Part shown: in pieces, positions 1-8,294 of the stretch
Layout of the letters: every line of letters begins with the position of its first letter
Position numbering within the stretch: the stretch's first letter is position 1
The notes under the pieces: generated by a model
Seen by the model: only the letters and a program-made list of their open reading frames with translations
Databases searched by the model: none
Told to the model about the DNA's origin: nothing
Position numbers and translations under genes: made by a program
DNA from: Halobacteriovorax sp.
GTDB lineage: Bacteria; Bdellovibrionota; Bacteriovoracia; Bacteriovoracales; Bacteriovoracaceae
DNA length: 64,000 nucleotides
NCBI GenBank assembly: GCA_002720865.1
Contig: PBIO01000011.1
Span: forward strand, 400,465-464,464
Reading direction: 5' to 3'

Positions 1-883
1 TGATCATGTCTAAAAGATCTGAATATCTATAAATCCATCCCTTCTCTAAAAAGAAATAAGTTAGCTTTTCCGCTATCGCATCATAGCGACTTCCCCTAGG
101 GGAGCGAATAACTTGTGAGTACCAAGCAAATCTGGCCATTAAAAAGTCTTCCACACAATGAAGAGCATTATGCTTAATGGTTAAGATTTCATGATTATCA
201 ACTGTCATAGGTTGAAAGTGATATAGCAGATAATCTCTATCGTAAGCCCCATATTTAAGACCTGTATAGTGAGCGTCTCTAAGAAGATAGTCCATTCGAT
301 CGCAATCAATTTCAGAATGAAGTATTTGATTTGCCATAATTGATGGAGCCACACCTTTGACGAGGTCAGAAATATTTTGTGGATCTTGACCACCGTCTTT
401 TAAAATTCGGGTAATCCCACCTTCGTAATCAGTATTTTTTATTATAAAGCTTCCTAGGTTTTCATGATCATCCTTTAAACCTTTCCCATTTTTAGTCGTG
501 GTAGTTTCTCCAAAAGCGATATAGGCAGCTTCAGTTGTATGGGAAAATGCAAAGGTTCCTAAATCGTGCATCAGGGCTCCAAGCCTAAGGGCCTGGTGAT
601 AAACTTTTTCTTTGGAAGTTACTTTAGGATTCATTAACTCATCTTGAGTGACTGCTCGCCCACAGCTTCTAAGTATCCGATCCGCATTATTCATGACACC
701 GATGGAGTGCCCAAAACGAGAATGTTCTGCTCCAGGAAAAACATAACTGCTAAAGCCAAGCTGCTTTATCCAACGAAGCCTTTGATAAAAAGGGCTGTGA
801 ATAATTTCGTATTCTAGTTCAGTGAGTTTAATGAATCCGTAAATGGGGTCAAATACGACTCGTGCTTTAGTTGGGACATCCAT
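1..883 (-). CDS. HD-domain phosphohydrolase (COG1078/dGTPase-like), C-terminus cut by window edge
   Basis: This gene starts at the ATG at 883 and runs off the left edge, so about 294 codons are visible. I translated it directly. The N-terminal part has the metal-binding HD signature of the family: SRFGHS near residue 55, then MHDLGTFAFSH, then EIDCDRMDYLLRDAHYTG. The last block is the hallmark of the COG1078/YwfO/SAMHD1-like branch of dNTP triphosphohydrolases and HD phosphohydrolases. Seen: all histidine and aspartate ligands appear present. Known: relatives hydrolyse (d)NTPs or phosphoesters. The exact substrate is not readable from sequence. An AAGGA ribosome site lies 7 bases before the ATG, which fixes the start. 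The cytosolic location is inferred from the lack of a signal peptide. Confidence 0.85.
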   Translation of the reverse strand, partial: MDVPTKARVVFDPIYGFIKLTELEYEIIHSPFYQRLRWIKQLGFSSYVFPGAEHSRFGHSIGVMNNADRILRSCGRAVTQDELMNPKVTSKEKVYHQALRLGALMHDLGTFAFSHTTEAAYIAFGETTTTKNGKGLKDDHENLGSFIIKNTDYEGGITRILKDGGQDPQNISDLVKGVAPSIMANQILHSEIDCDRMDYLLRDAHYTGLKYGAYDRDYLLYHFQPMTVDNHEILTIKHNALHCVEDFLMARFAWYSQVIRSPRGSRYDAIAEKLTYFFLEKGWIYRYSDLLDMI

Positions 884-891
884 GCCATCTT

Positions 892-924
892 CCTTAAAAA
901 AGAAAAGCCTGCAAAAGCAGGCTT
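892..924 (-). terminator. Rho-independent terminator of the small basic protein gene
   Basis: An 8-bp perfect stem (AAGCCTGC at 905-912 and GCAGGCTT at 917-924) with a 4-base loop is followed, read on the minus strand, by a T-rich run (TTTTCTTTTTT). It lies between the small gene at 954-1163 and the HD gene, so the HD gene must have its own promoter or depend on read-through. Confidence 0.75.
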
Positions 925-953
925 ATCCATTATAACTTATTTTTTTATAATTT

Positions 954-1163
954 TTATTGTAACTTTTTTCTTCCACGCTTTTTCGACTTCTTATTGATCT
1001 CTTTGATTTTGGCATGAACTGATTCTAAAACAGTACGTGCTTCTCTTCTAAGACCATTTTCGTGTACAAAGCGATAGAAGGCTTCAACGTCTTGGGAAGT
1101 TTTAAAATTTCTTCCACCTTTTGCTGACTCTGCGCTTCCTTCTTCAATTATTGTCTTCGCCAT
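954..1163 (-). CDS. Small basic protein of unknown function (69 aa)
   Basis: I do not recognise this protein. It has an acidic start (MAKTIIEEGSAES), a helical middle rich in Arg, Glu and Val, and a strongly basic tail (KSKKRGRKK). It has no cysteines, no signal peptide and no membrane segment. The gene is supported by a strong ribosome site (GGAGG, 5 bases before the ATG), a sigma-70-like promoter directly upstream and a terminator directly downstream, so it appears to be an independent, well-expressed unit. The basic tail suggests binding to nucleic acid or ribosomes, but this is only an inference from charge. Confidence 0.7.
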   Translation of the reverse strand: MAKTIIEEGSAESAKGGRNFKTSQDVEAFYRFVHENGLRREARTVLESVHAKIKEINKKSKKRGRKKLQ

Positions 1164-1180
1164 ATTTCCTCCGAATTTCT

Positions 1181-1208
1181 ATAATAACAATACAGTTTGT
1201 TTTGTCCA
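1181..1208 (-). promoter_or_regulatory. Sigma-70-like promoter of the small basic protein gene
   Basis: On the minus strand TGGACA (1208-1203) and TATTAT (1186-1181) are separated by 16 bases. Each matches the -35 and -10 consensus in five of six positions. The transcript would start about 10 bases before the GGAGG ribosome site of the 954-1163 gene. Confidence 0.5.
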
Positions 1209-1221
1209 ATTTACCTGCGGT

Positions 1222-2769
1222 TTACGCCTCTTTTGGAGCAATCATTCCGTAGCTGTGCAGCTTGTTATATAGAGTCTTAACGGTAATTCCTAAGATTCTT
1301 GCCGTTTTAGTTTTATTTCCGCCTAAGTGATCTAGAGTTAAGCAAATATGCTTCTTCTCTAACTCATCTAGAGTCATTTCAGTAAAGTTAAAAGATGTAT
1401 CTTCTTCTTCCTCATTTACCTCTTCAACTTTATGTACTGAGTCTGCAAGATGATCTCTTTCAACGATAATTCCATCAGAAAGAATATAAGCACGCTCCAT
1501 AACATTTTGAAGCTCTCTCACATTTCCTGGCCAATTGTACTCTTTAAGAGCTTTGATAACACATGGAGAAAGTGATTTTTGCTGCTCTCTTGTTTTCCCT
1601 AGATTTAAGAAAAAGTTTGAAAGAGCTTCCATATCATCAAGTCTTTCCTTTAAAGAAGGAACACTTAGGCTCATTGTATTAACTGAGTAGTAAAGATCTT
1701 CTCTAAACTCTCCGCTTTCAATTAGTTCTTCAATATTTTTTGAAGTAGCTACGATTAATCTAATATCTGATTTATAAGGCATTTGCCCATTAACTCTAAA
1801 TGTCATTCCTTCAGTTAGGAATCGAACTAGTTTTGATTGAAGACCTGGTGAAAGTCTATCGATATTATTGATAAAAAGTGTTCCACCGTTAGCTGCTTCA
1901 ATTAAACCATGCTTTAGCTTTGGGCTTGTAAAGTCACCTGATTCTTCACCGAAGATTTCTGCTTCAAGTCTGATTTCAGGAAGAGCTGTACAGTCGATGC
2001 TAACAAATGATTTTCCACCTCTGTCGCTTCTGCAATGAATTCGGCGAGCAACCATTTGTTTACCTACACCTTTTTCACCCGTAACAAGAACGTTTACTGA
2101 ACTTTGGGAGACTCTATCAGAGATTGATAGAAGTCTTTTCATTGCTTCAGAGTTTCCGATAATTTCTTTTTCTTCAATTTTATAAGTATCTGCTAATTGA
2201 AGACCTGTTTTATTTTCTTGAATTTCTTTTTCTTTAGATTCAATTTGACGAAGAAGTGACTCATTTAAGAACTTAGCTTGTAAGTACATCTTAATATTTG
2301 AAAGCGGCTTCTTTAGATCATTTAAAATTGATAGAGCTGCTGTCATATCGTCGCGAGAAAATTCTCTCTCATCACTTAAGTTTTGAAGGTGAAGAGTTGC
2401 GATTACAATTCCTTCATGAACAATAGGAAGTGTTAGTTCTGATACAACTCCTTGCTCGGCTTCTTTTTGAAAGAGTGGATCTCTTTGAGTGTTATTTGAA
2501 AAATAAGGCTTCTTAGTGCGAATAACATGTCCGGCTGGTCCATGTCCCTTCTCTAAAACAAGTGAACCGTCAGAAGGCTGAGCATTTTCACTTATAAGGA
2601 TGGCCTTTGAATCTTCTTTAACTACATAGATATTAGCTCTCTCACAGTTTAACTGTGACGCCATAAATCCAGCTAAGTGGCTGAAAAACTGTGCTTCGTC
2701 TAATGTTGATAGTAAAATGGTCGATAGATTTTCAATTTCTGCTGAAACTTTTTCCACTTGCTCACTCAT
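1222..2769 (-). CDS. GAF - AAA+ - Fis-HTH regulator of the NtrC type with degenerate ATPase motifs
   Basis: The layout is that of a bacterial enhancer-binding protein: a GAF sensor domain (about residues 10-155), a helical linker (160-200), an AAA+ domain (205-430) and a Fis-type helix-turn-helix at the C-terminus (about 470-510). The motifs needed for sigma-54 activation are altered. The Walker A loop reads GEKGVGKQ (231-238), the GAFTGA loop reads GDFTSP (278-283), and the Walker B acidic pair of LFLDEI is replaced by two asparagines in LFINNI (301-302). The arginine that normally follows REDLYY is serine 362. The HTH and the NWPGNVREL region look intact. I infer a DNA-binding regulator that does not drive sigma-54 open-complex formation. 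An AGGAG site precedes the ATG. No target is evident. Confidence 0.85.
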   Translation of the reverse strand: MSEQVEKVSAEIENLSTILLSTLDEAQFFSHLAGFMASQLNCERANIYVVKEDSKAILISENAQPSDGSLVLEKGHGPAGHVIRTKKPYFSNNTQRDPLFQKEAEQGVVSELTLPIVHEGIVIATLHLQNLSDEREFSRDDMTAALSILNDLKKPLSNIKMYLQAKFLNESLLRQIESKEKEIQENKTGLQLADTYKIEEKEIIGNSEAMKRLLSISDRVSQSSVNVLVTGEKGVGKQMVARRIHCRSDRGGKSFVSIDCTALPEIRLEAEIFGEESGDFTSPKLKHGLIEAANGGTLFINNIDRLSPGLQSKLVRFLTEGMTFRVNGQMPYKSDIRLIVATSKNIEELIESGEFREDLYYSVNTMSLSVPSLKERLDDMEALSNFFLNLGKTREQQKSLSPCVIKALKEYNWPGNVRELQNVMERAYILSDGIIVERDHLADSVHKVEEVNEEEEDTSFNFTEMTLDELEKKHICLTLDHLGGNKTKTARILGITVKTLYNKLHSYGMIAPKEA

Positions 2770-2913
2770 CGTTTAACTCCTGTACACTTTAAAATTAGTT
2801 TTCTCTCGATAACGCATCGCGTAAGACACTTTCAGTGTAGTGGATGTCTGAATTTTTTACAAGATAAAAATGCTCGGGTATTAAACTTTTGGTCAGTATT
2901 TTAGTGATTACAG

Positions 2914-4242
2914 CTACTTAGTCCATCTGGGAGTTATACAGTTTCCAAATCCCTTAGTTAAAGAGCCTAAAATCTCTCCATCACGGTCCATTATGTATAT
3001 ATTATTGACGGCCTTGGTCCTAGAAAGGACTCTCTGGCTAGAAAACGCTATAAACTGTCCATCATTTGAATAGCTAGGATCTTCGTTTGAACCAAAGTCC
3101 TTAGTTAACCTACTGAGATTATTACCGTCCGCATCTATACGGAAAATATCGAAGCGATTATCTAGCCAAGAGGAGAATGCGATCTCCCTCCCATCTGGAG
3201 AAAATCTAGGGGTAGCATTGTATTTACCGACAAATGAGATCCTTTTAACGTTTTTCTCAACTCCTGAAGTATGGGCCGTATAAATCATGGCCGCTCCTGG
3301 ACGCCCAGATAAAAAAGTCATTCTCGTACCATCCACACTTATTGATGGGTCCACATCAGGGGAGTAATGCTTAGTAAGCCTTTTTAGCTTTCCTGAGCCG
3401 AGGTCCATAATAAAAAGCTCCGCATTCCCTAGGTGGGAAAGAGTTAGAACAATCTTATTGTCATTATTAGGCATAAAGACTGCTCCGGAATTTATTCCTT
3501 TTCTTTTGGAAAGCAGAATATCCTTTCCAGTTCTTAAATCGAGCATTCTAAGGTTTATATTTCTTTTTCTCTTACTTTTTAAGTTTCTAATCAAACTATA
3601 GATGACTCTCGTTCTATCTCGAGAGATAGCAGGTGAAATAACAGTCCCCCCATGGAAAGTTAGTTGCTTTTTGTTATTTCCATCAAAGTCCATAATATAA
3701 AGCTCTTTCTTTGGGTCATTACGTGTCCCTGTTCTATCACTAACGAATAATATTTTACTTTGAAAGATTGAACGTCTTTTAATAATGCCCTGGTAAATAT
3801 AGTCGGCCACCTGGTGAGCAACTTCTCTAATATTTGAGCTAGGAAAAGTTCCCCTTTCGTTTATAAACTTCTTTTTGGTACCAACATTATAGGTATGCAG
3901 TTCATAATTAAGAGCCGGTCCTCTTCGAAAAACTTTAATTTCTGTAAAATAAGAAATCTTTTGTTTTTTTAAAAACCCATAGTCAGGTCCATTAAAGCCA
4001 TTTGCCCCAATTCCCTTAACCACATTGAATTCTTTTTTATAAAAAGAAAAATCATTATTAATAGTATCAACAAACTCACCGACGGCTTTTGACTCCGCCG
4101 AAGTCAATTGAACAGTGACGTTAGGCATTTCAATCATAAACTTAGATGACTCAAGGTCAGCTTCACCAACCGCTCCAATAACTAATTGCGCCTGGGATGT
4201 CGTGCTAAAAATAATGGCTACTAAAATAAAAAAATTCTTCAT
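2914..4242 (-). CDS. tolB: TolB, periplasmic beta-propeller of the Tol system
   Basis: This 442-residue protein has a signal peptide (cleavage likely after TTSQAQ, about residue 19), a TolB N-terminal domain (about 20-150) and then PD40/WD40-like propeller repeats, recognisable by repeated blocks such as SPAISRDRTRVIYS, DPSISVDGTRMTFLS, TPRFSPDGREIAFSS and DPSYSNDGQFIAFSS. Known role: TolB links the inner-membrane TolQRA motor to Pal during envelope constriction. It overlaps the upstream tolA/tonB-like gene by 4 bases (ATGA), showing translational coupling. The usual partner gene pal does not follow; the next gene is an unrelated regulator. The length is normal for TolB. Confidence 0.93.
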   Translation of the reverse strand: MKNFFILVAIIFSTTSQAQLVIGAVGEADLESSKFMIEMPNVTVQLTSAESKAVGEFVDTINNDFSFYKKEFNVVKGIGANGFNGPDYGFLKKQKISYFTEIKVFRRGPALNYELHTYNVGTKKKFINERGTFPSSNIREVAHQVADYIYQGIIKRRSIFQSKILFVSDRTGTRNDPKKELYIMDFDGNNKKQLTFHGGTVISPAISRDRTRVIYSLIRNLKSKRKRNINLRMLDLRTGKDILLSKRKGINSGAVFMPNNDNKIVLTLSHLGNAELFIMDLGSGKLKRLTKHYSPDVDPSISVDGTRMTFLSGRPGAAMIYTAHTSGVEKNVKRISFVGKYNATPRFSPDGREIAFSSWLDNRFDIFRIDADGNNLSRLTKDFGSNEDPSYSNDGQFIAFSSQRVLSRTKAVNNIYIMDRDGEILGSLTKGFGNCITPRWTK

Positions 4243-5042
4243 AATGGAAAACCTAAAACTAGGTCCCCTCTATTTCCACGCGCTCTAATTTCTTTAGATA
4301 GTGCTGGAAAGGGAGACGATTTCATAATTGTTTCTATTGCTCTTCTGTCATACTCTTCGTTACCACTGGATTCGTAAACCTCAGTTCTTAAAACTTGACC
4401 GTTAGCTGACAAAAAAACCTTTATCCTACATTTTAAATCTTTGTTGATTAAATAACTGGGTAACTTCCAGTTCATTTTCACATGACCCGTTACTTCTGAG
4501 ACATATCCCTGAAAAGCCGTTGTAGCTCCCGCGCCACTGCCGACGATGCTGCTGCCTTTACTTAATTTATTTCCGGCAAGAACAAGATCCTGGAGCTCTT
4601 TATTGGTCTGGGCACTAACCTTTGATGAGCTACTTTTCGTTTTAGTTTTTGATTTAGTTTTTTCTACTTTAGCTTTTTGCTTAGCCAGTAGCTTCATTCG
4701 TTCCATAAAGCTAAGTTTTTTCTCAGCCTTCTTATTAAATTCAATTTTACTATCATTCTGACTTTCTATTTTTTTAGGGGGCTTATTCGCTGCTGAACTT
4801 TTATCTCCCCCTAAATCCATGGGCTTAACATTTCGTAGTTCTTTAATTGTAAGCTTTGGCATCGCCACCATATCGATTCGTACAGAACTTTCAACAAGAA
4901 CCATATTTGCCTTTACTCTCTTCTCAAATGAAATATTCATTAGCTTTGTAATACCTATACAAAGGCCAACGATTGAAAGATGCAGGAAAATAGAGTGCCC
5001 CAAAAATATCTTTAAGGGCTTTTGCATAAATGAGTTGATCAT
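4239..5042 (-). CDS. tolA: TolA/TonB-like energy-transducing protein
   Basis: Seen in order: one N-terminal membrane helix (about residues 12-35), a Lys-, Ser- and Thr-rich linker with a coiled-coil-like stretch (about 85-150), and a TonB/TolA C-terminal domain (about 175-267) including GHVKMNWKLPSY and a final RGDLVLGF segment. The position between tolR and tolB argues for the TolA role rather than TonB. Known role: it carries proton-motive energy from TolQR to the outer membrane. It overlaps tolR and tolB by 4 bases each. The linker is shorter than that of E. coli TolA. The assignment of the family is firm; TolA versus TonB rests on context. Confidence 0.82.
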   Translation of the reverse strand: MINSFMQKPLKIFLGHSIFLHLSIVGLCIGITKLMNISFEKRVKANMVLVESSVRIDMVAMPKLTIKELRNVKPMDLGGDKSSAANKPPKKIESQNDSKIEFNKKAEKKLSFMERMKLLAKQKAKVEKTKSKTKTKSSSSKVSAQTNKELQDLVLAGNKLSKGSSIVGSGAGATTAFQGYVSEVTGHVKMNWKLPSYLINKDLKCRIKVFLSANGQVLRTEVYESSGNEEYDRRAIETIMKSSPFPALSKEIRARGNRGDLVLGFPL

Positions 5043-5449
5043 TTTTCCAATTCGGTTACAAGGGCAATCTGAGAAATTCCTCCCCTTTTTAAAAAGCTCA
5101 TAAGCTTTGCGACTTTTCCATAGGTTATTCCAAAGTCAGCTCTTAAAAATAAAGTCTTTGTTTTATTTTTCTCAAATTGAGACTTTATTTCTCCAATCAC
5201 TTCTTCTCTTAACATTTTATCTTTTCCTATAAAAAGCTCTTCTTCTAATGTGTAGGAAAGAACGACTTGAGTAGTGTTGAGATTCAGTGGGTTTACTTCT
5301 TTAGTTTTTGGTAAATCAAGCTTAATGCCATTCAACATTAACGGAGCTGTAATCATGAAGATAACTAAAAGAACTAACATCACATCCACAAGCGGAGTAA
5401 CATTAATATCTGAAATCGCCTTTTTTTCTTTGCCTACATTAAAAGCCAT
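5039..5449 (-). CDS. tolR: TolR/ExbD-type proton channel subunit
   Basis: This 136-residue protein has one membrane helix (about residues 19-40). It carries the family signature INVTPLVDVMLVLLVIFM, with the essential aspartate at residue 22 inside the helix, followed by a periplasmic domain with YGKVAKLM. Known role: with TolQ it forms the proton-driven motor. It starts 3 bases after tolQ and overlaps the tolA-like gene by 4 bases, so the motor genes are tightly coupled. ExbD has the same fold, and the presence of tolB next door favours TolR. Confidence 0.9.
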   Translation of the reverse strand: MAFNVGKEKKAISDINVTPLVDVMLVLLVIFMITAPLMLNGIKLDLPKTKEVNPLNLNTTQVVLSYTLEEELFIGKDKMLREEVIGEIKSQFEKNKTKTLFLRADFGITYGKVAKLMSFLKRGGISQIALVTELEK

Positions 5450-5452
5450 AGT

Positions 5453-6139
5453 TTATACCAAAGATCTTTCGACCACATTCAAAAATTCTTGACCAAAACT
5501 TTCCATATCCGTATTAAGTTTTGCATTCTTTGAATTGTAATGATTATAAAACCATACTGCTGGAATAGCGGCAGCCAGTCCCACAGCGGTTGCAATTAAA
5601 GCTTCAGCAATTCCTGGGGCAACGGCGTCCAGAGTTGCTCCACCACCAGCGATTCCCGTAAAGGAATCAATAATTCCCCAAACCGTACCAAATAGTCCTA
5701 TAAAAGGGGTAATGGAACCAATTGAAGCCAAAGTAGAGAGAAGTTTTTCAAGTTCTAAATTAGTTTCATTAACTCCTTGTTTAAGTGCTCTTTCAATCAC
5801 ACCTAAGCCAAAGTCAGAGAAATGCTCTTTTAAATTTTTTTCATCCTTATTACTTCCTTTAACTTTTTGAAGTTCTTTATACCCATGTTCAAAAAGGGAT
5901 TTATAAGGTGAAAAAGGAAGCTCTTTACATTTTTCATAGACCTCACTTATTTTTGCTGAGTTTTTATAGAGCTCCATAAACTTTTCATTATTCTTTTCAA
6001 CAGAGTTTATAAGAGAGCGCTTCTTAAAAACGATGGCCCACGAAACTAATGAGGCTAAGATAAGCGATGCAAGTACGGATTTAACGACAATCCCACTTTC
6101 TAAAATAATTTGTAACATATCTAATTCTGCAGTATTCAT
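5453..6139 (-). CDS. tolQ: TolQ/ExbB-type proton channel subunit
   Basis: This 228-residue protein has a first membrane helix at about residues 15-37, a cytoplasmic segment, and two C-terminal helices containing the MotA/TolQ/ExbB signature (SIGSITPFIGLFGTVWGII and APGIAEALIATAVGLAAAIPA). The length matches the family. Known role: it forms the pentameric channel around TolR. A strong AAGGAG site precedes the ATG. It follows an uncharacterised membrane protein gene by about 20 bases and appears to be co-transcribed with it. Confidence 0.92.
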   Translation of the reverse strand: MNTAELDMLQIILESGIVVKSVLASLILASLVSWAIVFKKRSLINSVEKNNEKFMELYKNSAKISEVYEKCKELPFSPYKSLFEHGYKELQKVKGSNKDEKNLKEHFSDFGLGVIERALKQGVNETNLELEKLLSTLASIGSITPFIGLFGTVWGIIDSFTGIAGGGATLDAVAPGIAEALIATAVGLAAAIPAVWFYNHYNSKNAKLNTDMESFGQEFLNVVERSLV

Positions 6140-6159
6140 GAATTCTCCTTAGAGCATCA

Positions 6160-7002
6160 TTATAACTGTTTATTCAAATCATCTCGAGACTTATAGAAGA
6201 AATAACCAAGAGCGACAAATACTATTAAGCTCAAGTTTATTGACGTGAGGGGTCTTGAAAAAACCATAGGTGTAAAGCTTCCCTTCCAGATTGGGTCCCA
6301 ACCGAGGATCGCAGAGAGTGGTGCGATGCAAGTTAATAAAAAGAAGGCCGGAATAGTCCAGTTTTCCCTCTTCCAGTCTGACAGGTAAAAGCTGATAAAA
6401 GCAATGAGGTATAAGTTAAACCCTAAATCTAATCCATAGAGAAAAATCGTTTTGCTCGATAGATAGAGCACTGCTGAGAAAATAATATAGGAGAACCAAC
6501 GTTCAATCTTTCCAAAAGGATGTATCGTCTTTAAAGAATTAAAAACCATGATATCCGTAAGAAAAAAGAATGTGATTCCCCAATAAGAAAGAAAGGGTTT
6601 AATAAATGATATTGAAACCAAATTACTTTTCTTTGGATCTCCAATAAAAATAGTAATCAGTAAAAAGAAAATGGTAAAAACAAAAATTTCTTTCTCTGGC
6701 CAAGAGAAGCCTTTAATAAAAATATCTCTCAGTGGATTCCTAGAGTCAGATTTAATACTAATAAATTTCAAGATTAACCATGAGCAAATAAGTTTTGTCG
6801 CGAGGATAATTTCCCAACCTTTTTCAAATATCCATTCTTCAATTGTTCCTAGTCTATGTCCCAATTGAAAATGAAAAAAGGCTGCGGAGGAAATCAAGAT
6901 ATGATGTACAACTAAGATCAAGAGCCAATAACTTATAAAATAAACAAAGTTCTTAAAGATAGAGGTGTAATAAAGTTTTCGGAATAGTTCCCAAATATTC
7001 AT
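6160..7002 (-). CDS. Polytopic membrane protein of unknown function
   Basis: I do not recognise a named family. About eight hydrophobic segments are visible (for example FVYFISYWLLILVVHHILIS, EIFVFTIFFLLITIFIG and INLSLIVFVALGYFFY), separated by short charged loops. It starts 3 bases after the upstream gene and ends about 20 bases before tolQ, so it belongs to the same envelope operon. The layout, with two conserved Trp-rich loops and no obvious catalytic motif, would fit a small transporter or scaffold. Nothing in the sequence fixes a function. Confidence 0.7.
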   Translation of the reverse strand: MNIWELFRKLYYTSIFKNFVYFISYWLLILVVHHILISSAAFFHFQLGHRLGTIEEWIFEKGWEIILATKLICSWLILKFISIKSDSRNPLRDIFIKGFSWPEKEIFVFTIFFLLITIFIGDPKKSNLVSISFIKPFLSYWGITFFFLTDIMVFNSLKTIHPFGKIERWFSYIIFSAVLYLSSKTIFLYGLDLGFNLYLIAFISFYLSDWKRENWTIPAFFLLTCIAPLSAILGWDPIWKGSFTPMVFSRPLTSINLSLIVFVALGYFFYKSRDDLNKQL

Positions 7003-7005
7003 AAT

Positions 7006-7866
7006 TTATTGAATCGTTTTTTTAGGCCTAAGCCAATTCATTTGCAATTCAGGAGAAGGATAGATTTGATTATACTTCTTATAGAGGACATTAGACTTAA
7101 CCAAGTCATCAATCTTCTGAAGCATCTTATAATACATATTCCAAAGCTGTAGGTCTGTTTTAAGGATATGGTCCATTTTCTTTGTAATAGCGAATTGCTG
7201 TTGAAAATTAAAACCCTTATCAAATATTATCTCATCATACTTTGTTGATAAATTCTTTAAGGTTTTTAGGTTTATTTTCTTTTTATCAAAAAAGTTTTTT
7301 CCTACTAGCTGCCTTAAATCATCTGAGCTCACATACTGAACAAAGTATCCATTATCTGCTCTTAACATATCTTCGAATAATAATAAGGATATCTCTAGTT
7401 TTGTTAAATCAAGGGTTCTAATAAACGGTACAGAGATAATAAAAAGATACTCATTAGGATCTGACGGTAATGCAAAATGAGTAATATTCGGGGTGTTTAC
7501 GAGAAGGATTCTAAATGTTTTTTCATAATAACCCAATTTCTCCAAAAAGAACTTAAAGCTATCATCTAGCGCATAGTCTGGTTTTTCAAAGTCCCACTTT
7601 AAAATCGTAGCATTTTTAACCAACCAGTACTCAGTAAAAAAAGTCCAAAAGTCACTGCGATCGGGGGCATTATACTGCCCTTTCTTTTTTGCCAGTTTGG
7701 CCTTATCTAGCTCAAGTTCTTGCTTACGATTTTTCCTAGCTTCTTCCGTTAGAAAATCATTTTTTAATACTGATTTAATAGAATCAAAGTCTAGGTGAGA
7801 TTTTTTCTTATCTTCAGCACTGGCACACAAAGAAAATAGTATCACTATTAGTACAAATTTCTTCAT
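7006..7866 (-). CDS. Secreted M48-like protein lacking the zinc motif
   Basis: A signal peptide (MKKFVLIVILFSLCASAE) is followed by a charged helical segment (about 18-70). The central region contains HFALPSDPNEYLFIISV, then LTKLEISLLLFEDMLR. This resembles the M48 peptidase core (NAFALPGG, a strand, then ELAAVLAHEIAH), but the HExxH zinc motif is replaced by FEDML. The similarity is my reading by eye, so the family call is moderate. If correct, this is a catalytically dead periplasmic or envelope protein in the tol operon. It overlaps the preceding SH3-like gene by one base and precedes the membrane protein gene by 3 bases. Confidence 0.6.
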   Translation of the reverse strand: MKKFVLIVILFSLCASAEDKKKSHLDFDSIKSVLKNDFLTEEARKNRKQELELDKAKLAKKKGQYNAPDRSDFWTFFTEYWLVKNATILKWDFEKPDYALDDSFKFFLEKLGYYEKTFRILLVNTPNITHFALPSDPNEYLFIISVPFIRTLDLTKLEISLLLFEDMLRADNGYFVQYVSSDDLRQLVGKNFFDKKKINLKTLKNLSTKYDEIIFDKGFNFQQQFAITKKMDHILKTDLQLWNMYYKMLQKIDDLVKSNVLYKKYNQIYPSPELQMNWLRPKKTIQ

Positions 7867-8294
7867 TATCTAACCCTCGACTTTCCAAATACATATTGAT
7901 CGTATAGTCGTCCCCAATAGTAAAGTTCAGTAAGATCAAGCTCTAACGAATCAAAAAATTTGGGATATCTATCTTGAAAACAATCAGGTTTTGAGGAGGC
8001 CAAATATTTCTTATCAATATAACCTTCATAGGGACCAACTTTTACATAGTGCCAAACTTTATTAAATAAAGTGACTGCTCGTCCTTTTTTAGGTGTTAGC
8101 TTATAAACTTTAACTGGATGCCCACAGCTAATGGTTGTAAGTGAACTAGAATATTTTGATGGGTTTCTGTGAACATGCCCAAAAATTGGTCGAAAGTAGC
8201 TTAATCTAATCATATCCTTTTTAGCTTTTGCCCAGGAGCTATGAGAAGGCAAGAGTAAAAGGAAAAAGAAGAGTATCGCGATAGCTTTTTTCAT
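7866..8294 (-). CDS. Secreted SH3-like domain protein
   Basis: A signal peptide (MKKAIAILFFFLLLLPSHSSWA) is followed by a compact bacterial SH3-like domain (about residues 25-100) with the typical pattern VKVYKL..., WHYVKVGPYEGYIDKKYL. Such domains bind peptidoglycan or proteins in the envelope. I chose the ATG at 8294 over the in-frame GTG at 8306: the ATG overlaps the lapB stop (TAATG), has an AGGTGG site upstream, and puts the Lys-rich signal-peptide start at the N-terminus. It sits between lapB and the M48-like gene in one operon. Confidence 0.72.
   Translation of the reverse strand: MKKAIAILFFFLLLLPSHSSWAKAKKDMIRLSYFRPIFGHVHRNPSKYSSSLTTISCGHPVKVYKLTPKKGRAVTLFNKVWHYVKVGPYEGYIDKKYLASSKPDCFQDRYPKFFDSLELDLTELYYWGRLYDQYVFGKSRVR

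Noticed and set aside
4546..5492. Plus-strand open frames opposite tolA and tolR
   Set aside because: They lie on the opposite strand of well-conserved Tol genes and lack ribosome sites and protein features.
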